Source: Bradyrhizobium sp. Ec3.3
GTDB lineage: Bacteria > Pseudomonadota > Alphaproteobacteria > Rhizobiales > Xanthobacteraceae
DNA length: 64,000 nucleotides
Direction of reading: 5' to 3'
Assembly (NCBI RefSeq): GCF_000472925.1
Contig: NZ_KI421480.1
Location: 4,753-68,752, forward strand
Shown here: positions 26,247-34,164 of the stretch, piece by piece
Numbering within the stretch: position 1 is the stretch's first letter
Layout of the letters: each line of letters starts with the position of its first letter
Made by a program: the position numbers and the translations under genes
Notes under the pieces: model-generated
The model's input: the letters and a program-made list of their open reading frames with translations, nothing else
Told to the model about the DNA's origin: nothing
Database searches by the model: none

Positions 26247-27377
26247 TCAACCGCCGAGAGCGTCGCGCAAACGCAATGACTCCGAAATTTGAACTTCGAT
26301 CGGCTCTGACTTGGTCGTCTTGCCTGGTAGAGAGGGACTGCCAATAGGCCCATCGCCTCGAATCCGTCTCCCTTCTCCCATTGTTGAGTACGCAGGATTG
26401 TCTACGTGATCGCGAAACAGGTACGTGAAATCCAGTTCCTGCGCATGGATTCGCGGCGACCGCCTGACGTCCGGCAAGAAGTAGTCGCTCGGAAGCGTAA
26501 CGTCCGTATGATAGTAACCAAGATAAGTGCAATAGTTCTTCTCCTTCAGAAATCCTGGCAGATCAGCGGGACACTCTCGAACTGGCAGTAGAGCCTGATC
26601 GCCCAGCGGCAACAACTGAGTTGCCTTTCCAGAGGCTGCATCTGCGGCGTTCCAGATGGTCCGCATCGCAAATTCCAACGCCTTCGCTAGACTGTCGACT
26701 TTTGTCGACACGAGAGGGGCTGCATCGGAAGCCACCTCATTCAGTTCCTGCATTAATGCGCCGGATTTGACCAAGTGCCCCACTGAGTTCACCGAAAAGC
26801 CGACTCCTCCCGGAATTCGATGATCCTGCCACCAGCGACGATCAGCGGCAGCTGCGAAGAAATTCACGCCCGCGAGCCATCTCCAAGTCGTTCTTTGGCT
26901 GTCCGGCTTCTCAAGAAAGACCTCATCGGTGTAGACGAGGTCGTTTGAGATATTTTCCTCCAGGAGATATAGCGAACAAAGTCGCTGGGCAAACTGGTTC
27001 AGCTGTATATCGGGCGCCGCGAGGGCCAACTTCTCGGAAACCGCCAAGATAACAAAAGCGCTCTTTCGCCCCTCGAAGGCAGCTCGTGTCCACTCCTGGC
27101 GAGCCTGCTGAACCTTCCGCTTAATGAACTCATCTTGGCTCAACAAATCCGCCTCATTAAGAATGCAGTAGTGAATGCGATCAAGCTTCGCACTCACTCG
27201 GCCGAACAAGCACGGCTGAAATCGGTGCAGCCACTTTCCTAGGCTTGTGGCGGCCTCCTGCTGATTTCGTGACGTGATCAACTCCAGGTTGGCGGCTTCC
27301 ATCTCGGAACTAAAGCCAAGCTTTTCTCGAGCGGGATCAGAGTTCAGGCTTTGGTATAGATCGGCAATTTGCTTCAT
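26247..27377 (-). CDS. Unrecognised protein, last gene of the five-gene minus operon (376 aa)
   Basis: No domain was recognised. It is a soluble, mixed helical protein with SLGKWLHRFQPCLFGRVSAK, KVQQARQEWTRAAFEGRKSA and a C-terminal part NYCTYLGYYHTDVTLPSDYF, LPDVRRSPRIHAQELDF. It has no signal peptide or membrane segment. It lies 54 bases behind the 2OG oxygenase, and the TIR operon ends 25 bases away in the convergent direction. Confidence 0.65.
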   Translation of the reverse strand: MKQIADLYQSLNSDPAREKLGFSSEMEAANLELITSRNQQEAATSLGKWLHRFQPCLFGRVSAKLDRIHYCILNEADLLSQDEFIKRKVQQARQEWTRAAFEGRKSAFVILAVSEKLALAAPDIQLNQFAQRLCSLYLLEENISNDLVYTDEVFLEKPDSQRTTWRWLAGVNFFAAAADRRWWQDHRIPGGVGFSVNSVGHLVKSGALMQELNEVASDAAPLVSTKVDSLAKALEFAMRTIWNAADAASGKATQLLPLGDQALLPVRECPADLPGFLKEKNYCTYLGYYHTDVTLPSDYFLPDVRRSPRIHAQELDFTYLFRDHVDNPAYSTMGEGRRIRGDGPIGSPSLPGKTTKSEPIEVQISESLRLRDALGG

Positions 27378-27431
27378 TATCGAGGCTTTGCAGGGGTAAA
27401 CAATGTCGTGGCTACCGATTAGCGCGCGTGA

Positions 27432-28301
27432 TCACTCTGGAGCTGCTATCGGCAACGGCGGCAGCCCGAAGCGGGTCGGATTTTCGACCGCGCGCTGCAA
27501 TATATCTACACCGCACGCTTCTTGCTTTGCTGGAATCCAAGGTTTGAGCGTGTTGTCAGTGCCGACATTGGGATTGACAAAGTACATCAGCGACAACCGT
27601 TCGTTAACGGTTCGGTCGGCCATCACACGATGAATAAGTGGATCGATCCGACCACCAGACAGCAAACTCAGTATCTCTCCGGGCATTACCAAAATATGGT
27701 CTTCATCGATGTTGGCAGGAACAAACTCTTTCGGTCCATTCCGCACTTCAAGGCCGGGCTTCGTCGATTTTGTGAATGTCAGATAGTGCCCATCTTCGTG
27801 GGCGTCTTGCAGGATCTGTCGACGATGCTCCTTGGGGCGGTAATAATTAAGTTGCATGTATGATGCCGAGTTACACTGAAAGGCGGGTCTTGGCGGCCTT
27901 ATGCTTTTGAAATATTCCTCAAGCGCAATGGTGACGCCATCAGTAATGCGGTCCAATTGCTGCATGCATTTGACCATCGCATCATACAGAGCTAGGGCCA
28001 ACTGGTCGAAGTCGCGCTCTATCCTTCCACGATATCTTCTATGTACACAAAACGACTCCGCTAAGTCTGGTCTCTTTGCAGTTCTGGAATATTCCAGCCC
28101 AATGTCCCTGTATCCATCTAGCGGCGAGAGCGTCGCATTACGACGCTTCTCGATGATTGGGCGCCGAAAGAACTGCTGTCCCAAATCAAACACGAGATTC
28201 ATCGAGTTGAGCAAGTCGGCCGAACAACAGTGTACCAGATATCCGATCGTTTCTAAGTCCGCGACATTGGCCTCTCGGCGCGGCTCTTCCGCAATTGACA
28301 T
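27432..28301 (-). CDS. 2-oxoglutarate/Fe(II) oxygenase, isopenicillin-N-synthase-like (289 aa)
   Basis: The ATG at 28301 is chosen for the GAGGGAG ahead of it; a TTG 15 bases earlier is open. The iron triad is visible: HxD in DAHEDGHYLTF and the distal His in DPLIHRVMADRTVNERLSLM, with the Arg-x-Ser of NERLS for 2-oxoglutarate. YMQLNYY precedes it as in the IPNS family. Such enzymes hydroxylate or cyclise small molecules or peptides. In an operon with an acyltransferase and a TIR-like protein this suggests a modified small molecule; the substrate is unknown. Confidence 0.8.
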   Translation of the reverse strand: MSIAEEPRREANVADLETIGYLVHCCSADLLNSMNLVFDLGQQFFRRPIIEKRRNATLSPLDGYRDIGLEYSRTAKRPDLAESFCVHRRYRGRIERDFDQLALALYDAMVKCMQQLDRITDGVTIALEEYFKSIRPPRPAFQCNSASYMQLNYYRPKEHRRQILQDAHEDGHYLTFTKSTKPGLEVRNGPKEFVPANIDEDHILVMPGEILSLLSGGRIDPLIHRVMADRTVNERLSLMYFVNPNVGTDNTLKPWIPAKQEACGVDILQRAVENPTRFGLPPLPIAAPE

Positions 28302-28312
28302 GTATAACTCCC

Positions 28313-29533
28313 TCAATCCAAGATAAGATTGTAATGCGCCAGGTTTTCCTCAACCAGGGAGAATACTCCTCCCGAATTTGCACGCCTTTGAAAGCTGCAG
28401 ATGGGCCGATGCACATCAAACAAGCGAGGCATGGACTCGTGCTCGATATGATCCGAATAGAATGTGATCACAAAATCATTCTCGCCGAACTTGCTGTGAA
28501 CGTACTTGGAATTCTTCAGACCAATGTTGCGTCCCAACAAGGCTCGCGCAGCACCGAGGACTCCAAGAGTGAGACAGCCAGCAAAGATAAATATCGTTCT
28601 TCCGTGCACATCGGTGAGGCGGCAAATAACAGAGACATCGCGGACCACGGCCCCTTTTGAATCGAAAATAGGCATCATCTCGCGATGTGGAATTCCAAAT
28701 TCCTCGCGGATTACCAGGGAGTCATCCTGATCTTCAGGACGCTCGATGAAACTGATTGGAAGTAGGTTCTGAAATGCCCTGAAGCGATGATTCCACGCTG
28801 GTCCTCCAATGATAATCATCCCACCGTAGTCCGCGGTCCTGTGCTCCTCAGAGGTAAAGTCTTTTAGACGCAGATTCGGAAACATCTTCGAGAGAGACAC
28901 TTTCAGATGCACTAGGCTATCCAGGTCCGCGAACTTGGCATACCGGAGAAAGTTTCTGTCTCTCGGATCCGCAAAGTGCGGAAGCTGGTGTGCCGGTATC
29001 TGCGAGCATACCAGGTCGATCTCCTCTTGCCCGCAATATCGCCAAACGGAAGCGAGCCCATAGTGCTCCTTCTCAACAAGATCGAGCTGCGCCAGATGAG
29101 TTTCGATGGCCTTTTTCAACGAGTGTGCAAATACACGCTGAAAGTTGCTCGCGCTGTACCTTTCAACGAACATACCATGAAAATCCGAAGGAAGGTCTGT
29201 GATGCTGATGGAGTCGTGGCAAAGAGCGACAAACGACTTTGCGAGAAATTTGGAAAGGCCATAGGATACACCGAGCTCAAACATCACGTTCGCATTGAAA
29301 TCAGACAGGTCAGCCGCAAAAATGGCTGATCTTTGAATCGCCGCGTCGATCTGACTGAACACCGGCTTCAAAGTCTCAAGATCGAGAAAATTCCAGGTTA
29401 TTCGCAGGTCCGACCGAGAGGCTTTGAATTCCGCAGTCACAGCCTCCACCGCGCGCTCAACGGCGTGCTCGCGCTCTATCTTCGAGATGTGCGGCGAACA
29501 AAATTGATAGGCATAGAACAATTCAATTATCAT
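28313..29533 (-). CDS. TIR/deoxyribosyltransferase-like protein with C-terminal Rossmann-like domain (406 aa)
   Basis: The start ATGATA overlaps the acyltransferase stop. The N-terminal domain (1-150) reads IIELFYAYQFCSPHISKIER, AIQRSAIFAADLSDFNANVM, FELGVSYGLSKFLAKSFVAL, the pattern of TIR-like nucleotide-binding/nucleoside deoxyribosyltransferase folds, with Glu in FELG as the likely catalytic residue. The C-terminal half contains YGGMIIIGGPAWNHRFRAFQ and IFIFAGCLTLGVLGAARALL, another nucleotide-binding-like domain that I cannot name. It fits a sensor-effector protein of a conflict system. Confidence 0.65.
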   Translation of the reverse strand: MIIELFYAYQFCSPHISKIEREHAVERAVEAVTAEFKASRSDLRITWNFLDLETLKPVFSQIDAAIQRSAIFAADLSDFNANVMFELGVSYGLSKFLAKSFVALCHDSISITDLPSDFHGMFVERYSASNFQRVFAHSLKKAIETHLAQLDLVEKEHYGLASVWRYCGQEEIDLVCSQIPAHQLPHFADPRDRNFLRYAKFADLDSLVHLKVSLSKMFPNLRLKDFTSEEHRTADYGGMIIIGGPAWNHRFRAFQNLLPISFIERPEDQDDSLVIREEFGIPHREMMPIFDSKGAVVRDVSVICRLTDVHGRTIFIFAGCLTLGVLGAARALLGRNIGLKNSKYVHSKFGENDFVITFYSDHIEHESMPRLFDVHRPICSFQRRANSGGVFSLVEENLAHYNLILD

Positions 29534-30189
29534 GGGCAACGCCACGACTGAACCAGCGCCTGCAGTCTTCCCCCTGTCCACTCGCTGGCCGGCACGCATT
29601 CGTTTATCCCCTTTACTACCGTGAGGGGCGGCACGTCCTTTGTCACGAGTGCACCAGCGCAAATGTAGGAGGAAGGCCCTACACTAATTCCACCGACGAC
29701 GCTTGCACCGAACCCAACGAACGAATGATCCCTTATTTTGGGGGCCCGCTCATTTACCTCCCACCACCCTAAGTGCGGCCGCGACTGCTCGTGAACGACA
29801 TTACCGAAGATACGTGAGCCCTTCCCGACAAACGCCTCGTCGCACACAAAACCGCCAACTACACAGTCATCTTCGATCTCGACTGAGTCGCAGATCCAGG
29901 CCCGATAACAAATCCTTGTTCGTGTTCCAATGCGCGTATCCGCGCCAATTGACGAATATTGTTCAATGATCACGTCATCACCAATATTCACACCTTCAAA
30001 GATCGTTACGTATGGACCGATTATCGTTCTTTCTCCTATTCGGACTACGCGGTTACAGAATCGACCTTCCTCCTCCGTTGGCTCTCTGCTCGTGAGTCTC
30101 GTCTCGTGCGGCACGCCTAGTATTGCTCCCTTTCCGATCCGCGCGGAGTGAGCAATTGTGACTTCAGTGGGTTCTGGAAAGCAACGCAC
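29530..30189 (-). CDS. Left-handed beta-helix (hexapeptide) acyltransferase (219 aa)
   Basis: GTG start with GAGG upstream. Hexapeptide repeats run through the protein: IGKGAILG, VRIGERTIIGPYVTIFEGVN, IGDDVIIEQYSSIGADTRIG, VEIEDDCVVGGFV, and GASVVGGISVGPSSYICAGA followed by LVTKDVPP. This is the WbbJ/DapH-type CoA-dependent acetyl- or acyltransferase fold. It is cytoplasmic and usually acylates sugars or amino sugars. It lies nine bases after the hydrolase and is coupled to the TIR-like gene. Confidence 0.85.
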   Translation of the reverse strand: MRCFPEPTEVTIAHSARIGKGAILGVPHETRLTSREPTEEEGRFCNRVVRIGERTIIGPYVTIFEGVNIGDDVIIEQYSSIGADTRIGTRTRICYRAWICDSVEIEDDCVVGGFVCDEAFVGKGSRIFGNVVHEQSRPHLGWWEVNERAPKIRDHSFVGFGASVVGGISVGPSSYICAGALVTKDVPPLTVVKGINECVPASEWTGGRLQALVQSWRCP

Positions 30190-30198
30190 CTATTAGCC

Positions 30199-30975
30199 TC
30201 AGTCAATAAATCGCTTTAAGAAATCTACGGTACTGACGCGCGCCCTCTCCTCATCGTCAGCAAGAGAAAAGCCGTGATCCGCGTTATCGATGGTGATGAG
30301 CGAGGTCTTAGGCCTAAGTTCTGCAGCCGACTTAGACGCCTCGTACGGCACGTATGAGTCTTTATCGCCATGAACAATGAGGAGGGGAAAACCACTTTTC
30401 AGAAGAGCGTCCATCGGACGCTGCATCCGAAGTTCGGCCCAAAACACATGCCCCGCCTTGAATGAACCATCAATAGTGAAGTAACCGTCCGAATACACGC
30501 GAGCGACCTTGTCAGCACCAAAATTCTTGACGCCCCAAGGCAATGTTGGCTTCAGAAAGGTCCACTCTAAATCAAGGACAGGATTCCAATAGACAACGGC
30601 TCGCACGCGCCGATCAAGAAATGCACTAAGCAAGGAGGCTGAAACTGCGCCAAAACTCGCCGCCACTAAGAGCAGTGCGGCTGGTTTCTTGGCCTCCACG
30701 AATCTAATCACCGCCTCTAGGTCTAACATCTCACCGGCGATAGTCATTCCTTCGGTTGAACCGCTACTTTGTCCGTGTCCACGGAAATCAAACCGAATCG
30801 AATTTACTCCCGATTGGGACAGATCCATCGCGAGTCGTTCAAATGCGCCCTCCTCTTCCTTGTCCGCTGTTATTCCATGAGCGAGAACGCACCAATGTCG
30901 ACCTTCTGTTTTTGACTCCACGATGGTTGCGCTAAGGTCGATGCCGTCGCAAGTACGAATGATGGTTTTATGCAT
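30199..30975 (-). CDS. Alpha/beta hydrolase (258 aa)
   Basis: The start is set at ATG 30975 (MHKTIIRTCDGIDLSATIV); the frame is open 51 bases further. It is a serine hydrolase of the S33/dienelactone type: CVLAHGITADKEEEGAFERL, RFDFRGHGQSSGS, the nucleophile in LLLVAASFGAVSASLL (ASFGA, a GxSxG variant), and an acid/His pair in LIVHGDKDSYVPYE and NADHGFS. It is the first gene of the five-gene minus operon; the acyl product it releases is unknown. Confidence 0.78.
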   Translation of the reverse strand: MHKTIIRTCDGIDLSATIVESKTEGRHWCVLAHGITADKEEEGAFERLAMDLSQSGVNSIRFDFRGHGQSSGSTEGMTIAGEMLDLEAVIRFVEAKKPAALLLVAASFGAVSASLLSAFLDRRVRAVVYWNPVLDLEWTFLKPTLPWGVKNFGADKVARVYSDGYFTIDGSFKAGHVFWAELRMQRPMDALLKSGFPLLIVHGDKDSYVPYEASKSAAELRPKTSLITIDNADHGFSLADDEERARVSTVDFLKRFID

Positions 30976-31007
30976 TGCCGCCCCGAATACAACCATTAGG
31001 ATACATC

Positions 31008-31727
31008 GTGTCTCGCCCAGGAACAATCCCTGTCTATGTTGTCTCGCTTGCGCGGCGGGACGATCGTCGCGCCAGCATTGCTGCTCAACTACCGAAGAAC
31101 TCGGATCTGCTGTTTTCCTGGGAGATCGGAGGGGACTTCGATCACCGGGACTTTCCGCAGGCCCTGCCCAAAGGCATCAAATTCTTTCCTTGGAAGATCG
31201 AGAGCGAGAATCCGTGGTGGAATCGACCACTGAAGTACGGCGAAGTCGCGTGCACGTTGAATCACCTGGCATGTTGGAAGCATGCATCGGAGCGACAGCT
31301 TAGCAACGTGATCATCTTGGAAGACGATGCAATCCTTACGCGATCTTTAGTTGATATCGTGGTTCAGCTGGACGTATTGTCCGAGTTGGATGCGCGTTGG
31401 GATCTTTTGTACCTAGGACGCGAGAAGCTCGCAGTGGACGAGGATTTTTCACGACAGTTCGTGAAGCCCGGATTTAGCTACTGCACTTTTGGATATTGTC
31501 TCTCCAAATGGGGCTTGGAGAAATTGTTAGACTATCAGCCGCATCAGATGATCATGCCGATCGATGAATTTTTGCCGGCAACGTTCCTGGAACATCCGCG
31601 AAACGATGTAAGATCGGCCATATGCCCAACCCTTCGGGCGTATGCTCTTCGAGAGGACTGCGTTAGGGAAGCGGATAAGAACCAGTTTGGCAGCGACACC
31701 GAAGAGAGCAGCGCAATCGAAGTTTGA
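31008..31727 (+). CDS. Glycosyltransferase family 25 protein (239 aa)
   Basis: GTG at 31008 behind TTAGGA. GT25 (LPS beta-galactosyltransferase-like) motifs: IPVYVVSLARRDDRRASI, KYGEVACTLNHLACWKHA, NVIILEDDAIL (metal-binding DDA), FSYCTFGYCLSKWGLEKLL and MPIDEFL. It is divergent from the hydrolase operon, with only 32 bases between the starts, so regulation is probably shared. It may glycosylate an outer-membrane or small-molecule acceptor. The 285 bases after it hold no gene I can support. Confidence 0.82.
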   Translation: MSRPGTIPVYVVSLARRDDRRASIAAQLPKNSDLLFSWEIGGDFDHRDFPQALPKGIKFFPWKIESENPWWNRPLKYGEVACTLNHLACWKHASERQLSNVIILEDDAILTRSLVDIVVQLDVLSELDARWDLLYLGREKLAVDEDFSRQFVKPGFSYCTFGYCLSKWGLEKLLDYQPHQMIMPIDEFLPATFLEHPRNDVRSAICPTLRAYALREDCVREADKNQFGSDTEESSAIEV

Positions 31728-32012
31728 CGATGCAGAGCGTTGAGGGGCTCTGCATGCATTTCTAAATCCGAATATGACTGAAGCATTTCATCAAGCCTGC
31801 AAAGTAGAGGGAGATGATTGATCAAATCGGACGCACAATTCCTGCCGTTATGCGCGAGATACGCATTTTTCCTGCGGGAGCATGATATTTTGGTTTCGTG
31901 TTGCGATCGCCCCCACGGCTATAGCGTTGCGAACCACGTTCCGGGTGAAACTACAATTTCAAAATCGATGCCCAAGCGGGCCGCCAGGCGCGGCTCGAAT
32001 AACGCTGAACCG

Positions 32013-32792
32013 TCATTGCTCAGTAGTCGAAACATTCAGCTCCGGGCGAAAGTCTCGCGGCGGCTTCGGCCACTCCTTCAACTTCAGTTGGTTCGGAATG
32101 ACGAGCTCTTCAACAGGTGGCACTGGTTTTCCGGGGTTGGATCGAAGCAATTCCTTTCGGCGTTCCAATCGCTTCACTTCCAAAGAGAGGACTTCGTCAA
32201 TCTGTACCGGAAACACATACAGATCCACGAACGGCTTTGCATGGTCGCCCAGCTTACCTTCGTAGGCAAGCTCCAAAATTCGATAGTGCGTCGCGACTCG
32301 CGAAAGGTAAGGCTGGACTTTAGCGTTTACCATCTTCGCATTCTTCTCGATAAACCCACGTAAACTCTGCGCGTTTGCAGCGATCTCTGCAACTAGGGCT
32401 TGTTCTCCTTTCGGAAGCTTGTTCAGCCATTCGCGATCAAACAAACTCTCGAGCAAAAGAAAGCGCCGCGAATCGGGTTGCCGAGCCCTGAGATCGCGCG
32501 AGAGGAGCCGATTCACTTCAGACATCTGCATGACTGGGCCAAAGAATCGATCCAGTTGCTCTTGGATGGCGCTCATCTCAACTTCGTTGGCCTTCTGCCA
32601 AACGCTTGCTTCCGTATTTGCCATAGAAGCCTTGAGCGTGCGTGAGCTAACAAAGTAACTGACGAAGAGGGCCACGAACGCTGTCGCCGCAGTGATCAGT
32701 TGCAAGTAATCCTTGGGCTCCCAGCCGCCGCCCTGCGGCACTTCGGGCCCAGTCGTTGCAAGAACTAGCGTCAACAGCTCCGGACCAGTCAT
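32013..32792 (-). CDS. Membrane-anchored helical protein (259 aa)
   Basis: ATG at 32792 with GGAG upstream (a GTG 12 bases earlier is also open). One transmembrane segment at about residues 30-50 (LITAATAFVALFVSYFVSS) precedes a long cytoplasmic helical domain (MSAIQEQLDRFFGPVMQMSE, VQPYLSRVATHYRILELAYE). Family not recognised. It is divergent from the TIR-like gene and could be its membrane partner. Confidence 0.6.
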   Translation of the reverse strand: MTGPELLTLVLATTGPEVPQGGGWEPKDYLQLITAATAFVALFVSYFVSSRTLKASMANTEASVWQKANEVEMSAIQEQLDRFFGPVMQMSEVNRLLSRDLRARQPDSRRFLLLESLFDREWLNKLPKGEQALVAEIAANAQSLRGFIEKNAKMVNAKVQPYLSRVATHYRILELAYEGKLGDHAKPFVDLYVFPVQIDEVLSLEVKRLERRKELLRSNPGKPVPPVEELVIPNQLKLKEWPKPPRDFRPELNVSTTEQ

Positions 32793-32909
32793 AGGTCGCT
32801 CCACAAACTAGGGCATCGCGAAAACTCGAAAACCGAAATGTTCTCTTTCTGTTCAACACACCTTCCAATGTCAAGGGGGACATGTGACAACCGTATACCC
32901 CTTTAATTC

Positions 32910-34019
32910 ATGGTGACTTGCGATATGCGCGTTTTCATCGGCAGCTCTTACGAGCAAAGACGGTTAGTCGAGTGGGTTACATACTTCATAAATCGGGAAT
33001 ACAAGGGAGTCATCGAAGTCCTACCTTGGACTAAGCCATGGGCTGGAGGATCATACACCCTTGAATATCTAGAATGGGTGGCGAATCAGACAGACGGCGC
33101 AATCCTATTTTGGACGCCTGACGATAAAACCTGGTACCGCAAGATCGAGCGGGTTGAACCAAGGGATAACTTGCACTTTGAGGCCGGTCTATTTTTTTCG
33201 GCTCACGGTCGGGAGCGAGTGCACCTTCTTGTACAGGAAGGCACAGCGTCGCCCACCGATCTTCTCGGGCTAACTGTAAAGCCCTTTAACTTGCCTAATG
33301 GCACATCTGACTATGAATCGACGGTGCTGCCACGAATCTTTCGAGATGTTTGCGAGTCAATCATTCGCCTGGGGCCACGGCGCCGGCCTCCGTCCGAGCT
33401 TGCTTTTTTGAATGACACTCCTGACTTCGAGCCACTTTCTGGATTTGCAGCTCAATTTCGGGAGCTTATGCCCCAATGCGTCCAAAAGCTCGCGAAAAAT
33501 CCCGACCTTCAAACAATCGATATTCTTGTTGCGTATAGAATAGGTGACATTCGACTCGATCTGGAGAAGTTTAGAGTCAAGCCTAACGTCAGAGTGCGCG
33601 CATGTCTCGTCAATATGTGGGATTCAACGTCACTCGATATGCACCTGCGAAAATATGGAGATAACCAGAGGGATGCCAAGTATCTGCAGGACCGCGTAAA
33701 AGAATCCGTTGAGGGATTGTTGGGGCGGTGCGAGTTTTCGGATGCTCCAATTTCCGTGGTGAGAGCACACGAAAGCATTTCTGGAAACTATGAAATCCGG
33801 CTAACCAACCAGCGAATCACATTCGCACTCTATAGACTTGACGACACGCTTTGCATCGTTCCACTCGATATGAAGAAGGGCCAAACACCTTCTCCTAATG
33901 GCTTTGTTATATCGAAGGAGACTTGTCCGCGGACATTCCAGCAATTCATCGACGAATATGATGCGCTATTCTCGGAAGCAGATCACGTTTTTTCAACCGA
34001 CCGAAAACTGCCGATTTGA
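32910..34019 (+). CDS. CAP12/Pycsar-type TIR-like protein with unknown C-terminal domain (369 aa)
   Basis: The N-terminal 150 residues match the TIR-like nucleotide-binding fold seen in Pycsar TIR effectors and related proteins: MRVFIGSSYEQRRLVEWVTY, TLEYLEWVANQTDGAILFWT, DNLHFEAGLFFSAHGRERVH (FEAGLF with the catalytic Glu) and DLLGLTVKPF. The remaining 220 residues (NPDLQTIDILVAYRIGDIRL, RVRACLVNMWDSTSLDMHL) form a separate domain, perhaps a sensor. No nucleotide cyclase lies nearby, so this is not a standard Pycsar pair. Start choice between 32910 and the ATG at 32925 is open. Confidence 0.72.
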   Translation: MVTCDMRVFIGSSYEQRRLVEWVTYFINREYKGVIEVLPWTKPWAGGSYTLEYLEWVANQTDGAILFWTPDDKTWYRKIERVEPRDNLHFEAGLFFSAHGRERVHLLVQEGTASPTDLLGLTVKPFNLPNGTSDYESTVLPRIFRDVCESIIRLGPRRRPPSELAFLNDTPDFEPLSGFAAQFRELMPQCVQKLAKNPDLQTIDILVAYRIGDIRLDLEKFRVKPNVRVRACLVNMWDSTSLDMHLRKYGDNQRDAKYLQDRVKESVEGLLGRCEFSDAPISVVRAHESISGNYEIRLTNQRITFALYRLDDTLCIVPLDMKKGQTPSPNGFVISKETCPRTFQQFIDEYDALFSEADHVFSTDRKLPI

Positions 34020-34164
34020 TATTCTCAGAAGTTGCAGCTGGAGTCGTCGTGGAGAGCATCGTTGGCGAGCTGCGCAAGAGACCCGGGCCAAATTCCTAGC
34101 GATGGATTTTGCAAGCCTTACGCACACGTGGCCCTCCCCCGTAGGGCAGCTCGATGAGCGCCAG

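Noticed and set aside
31818..32363. 181-residue plus-strand frame
   Set aside because: Overlaps the membrane-anchored minus-strand protein and shows no natural sequence or RBS.
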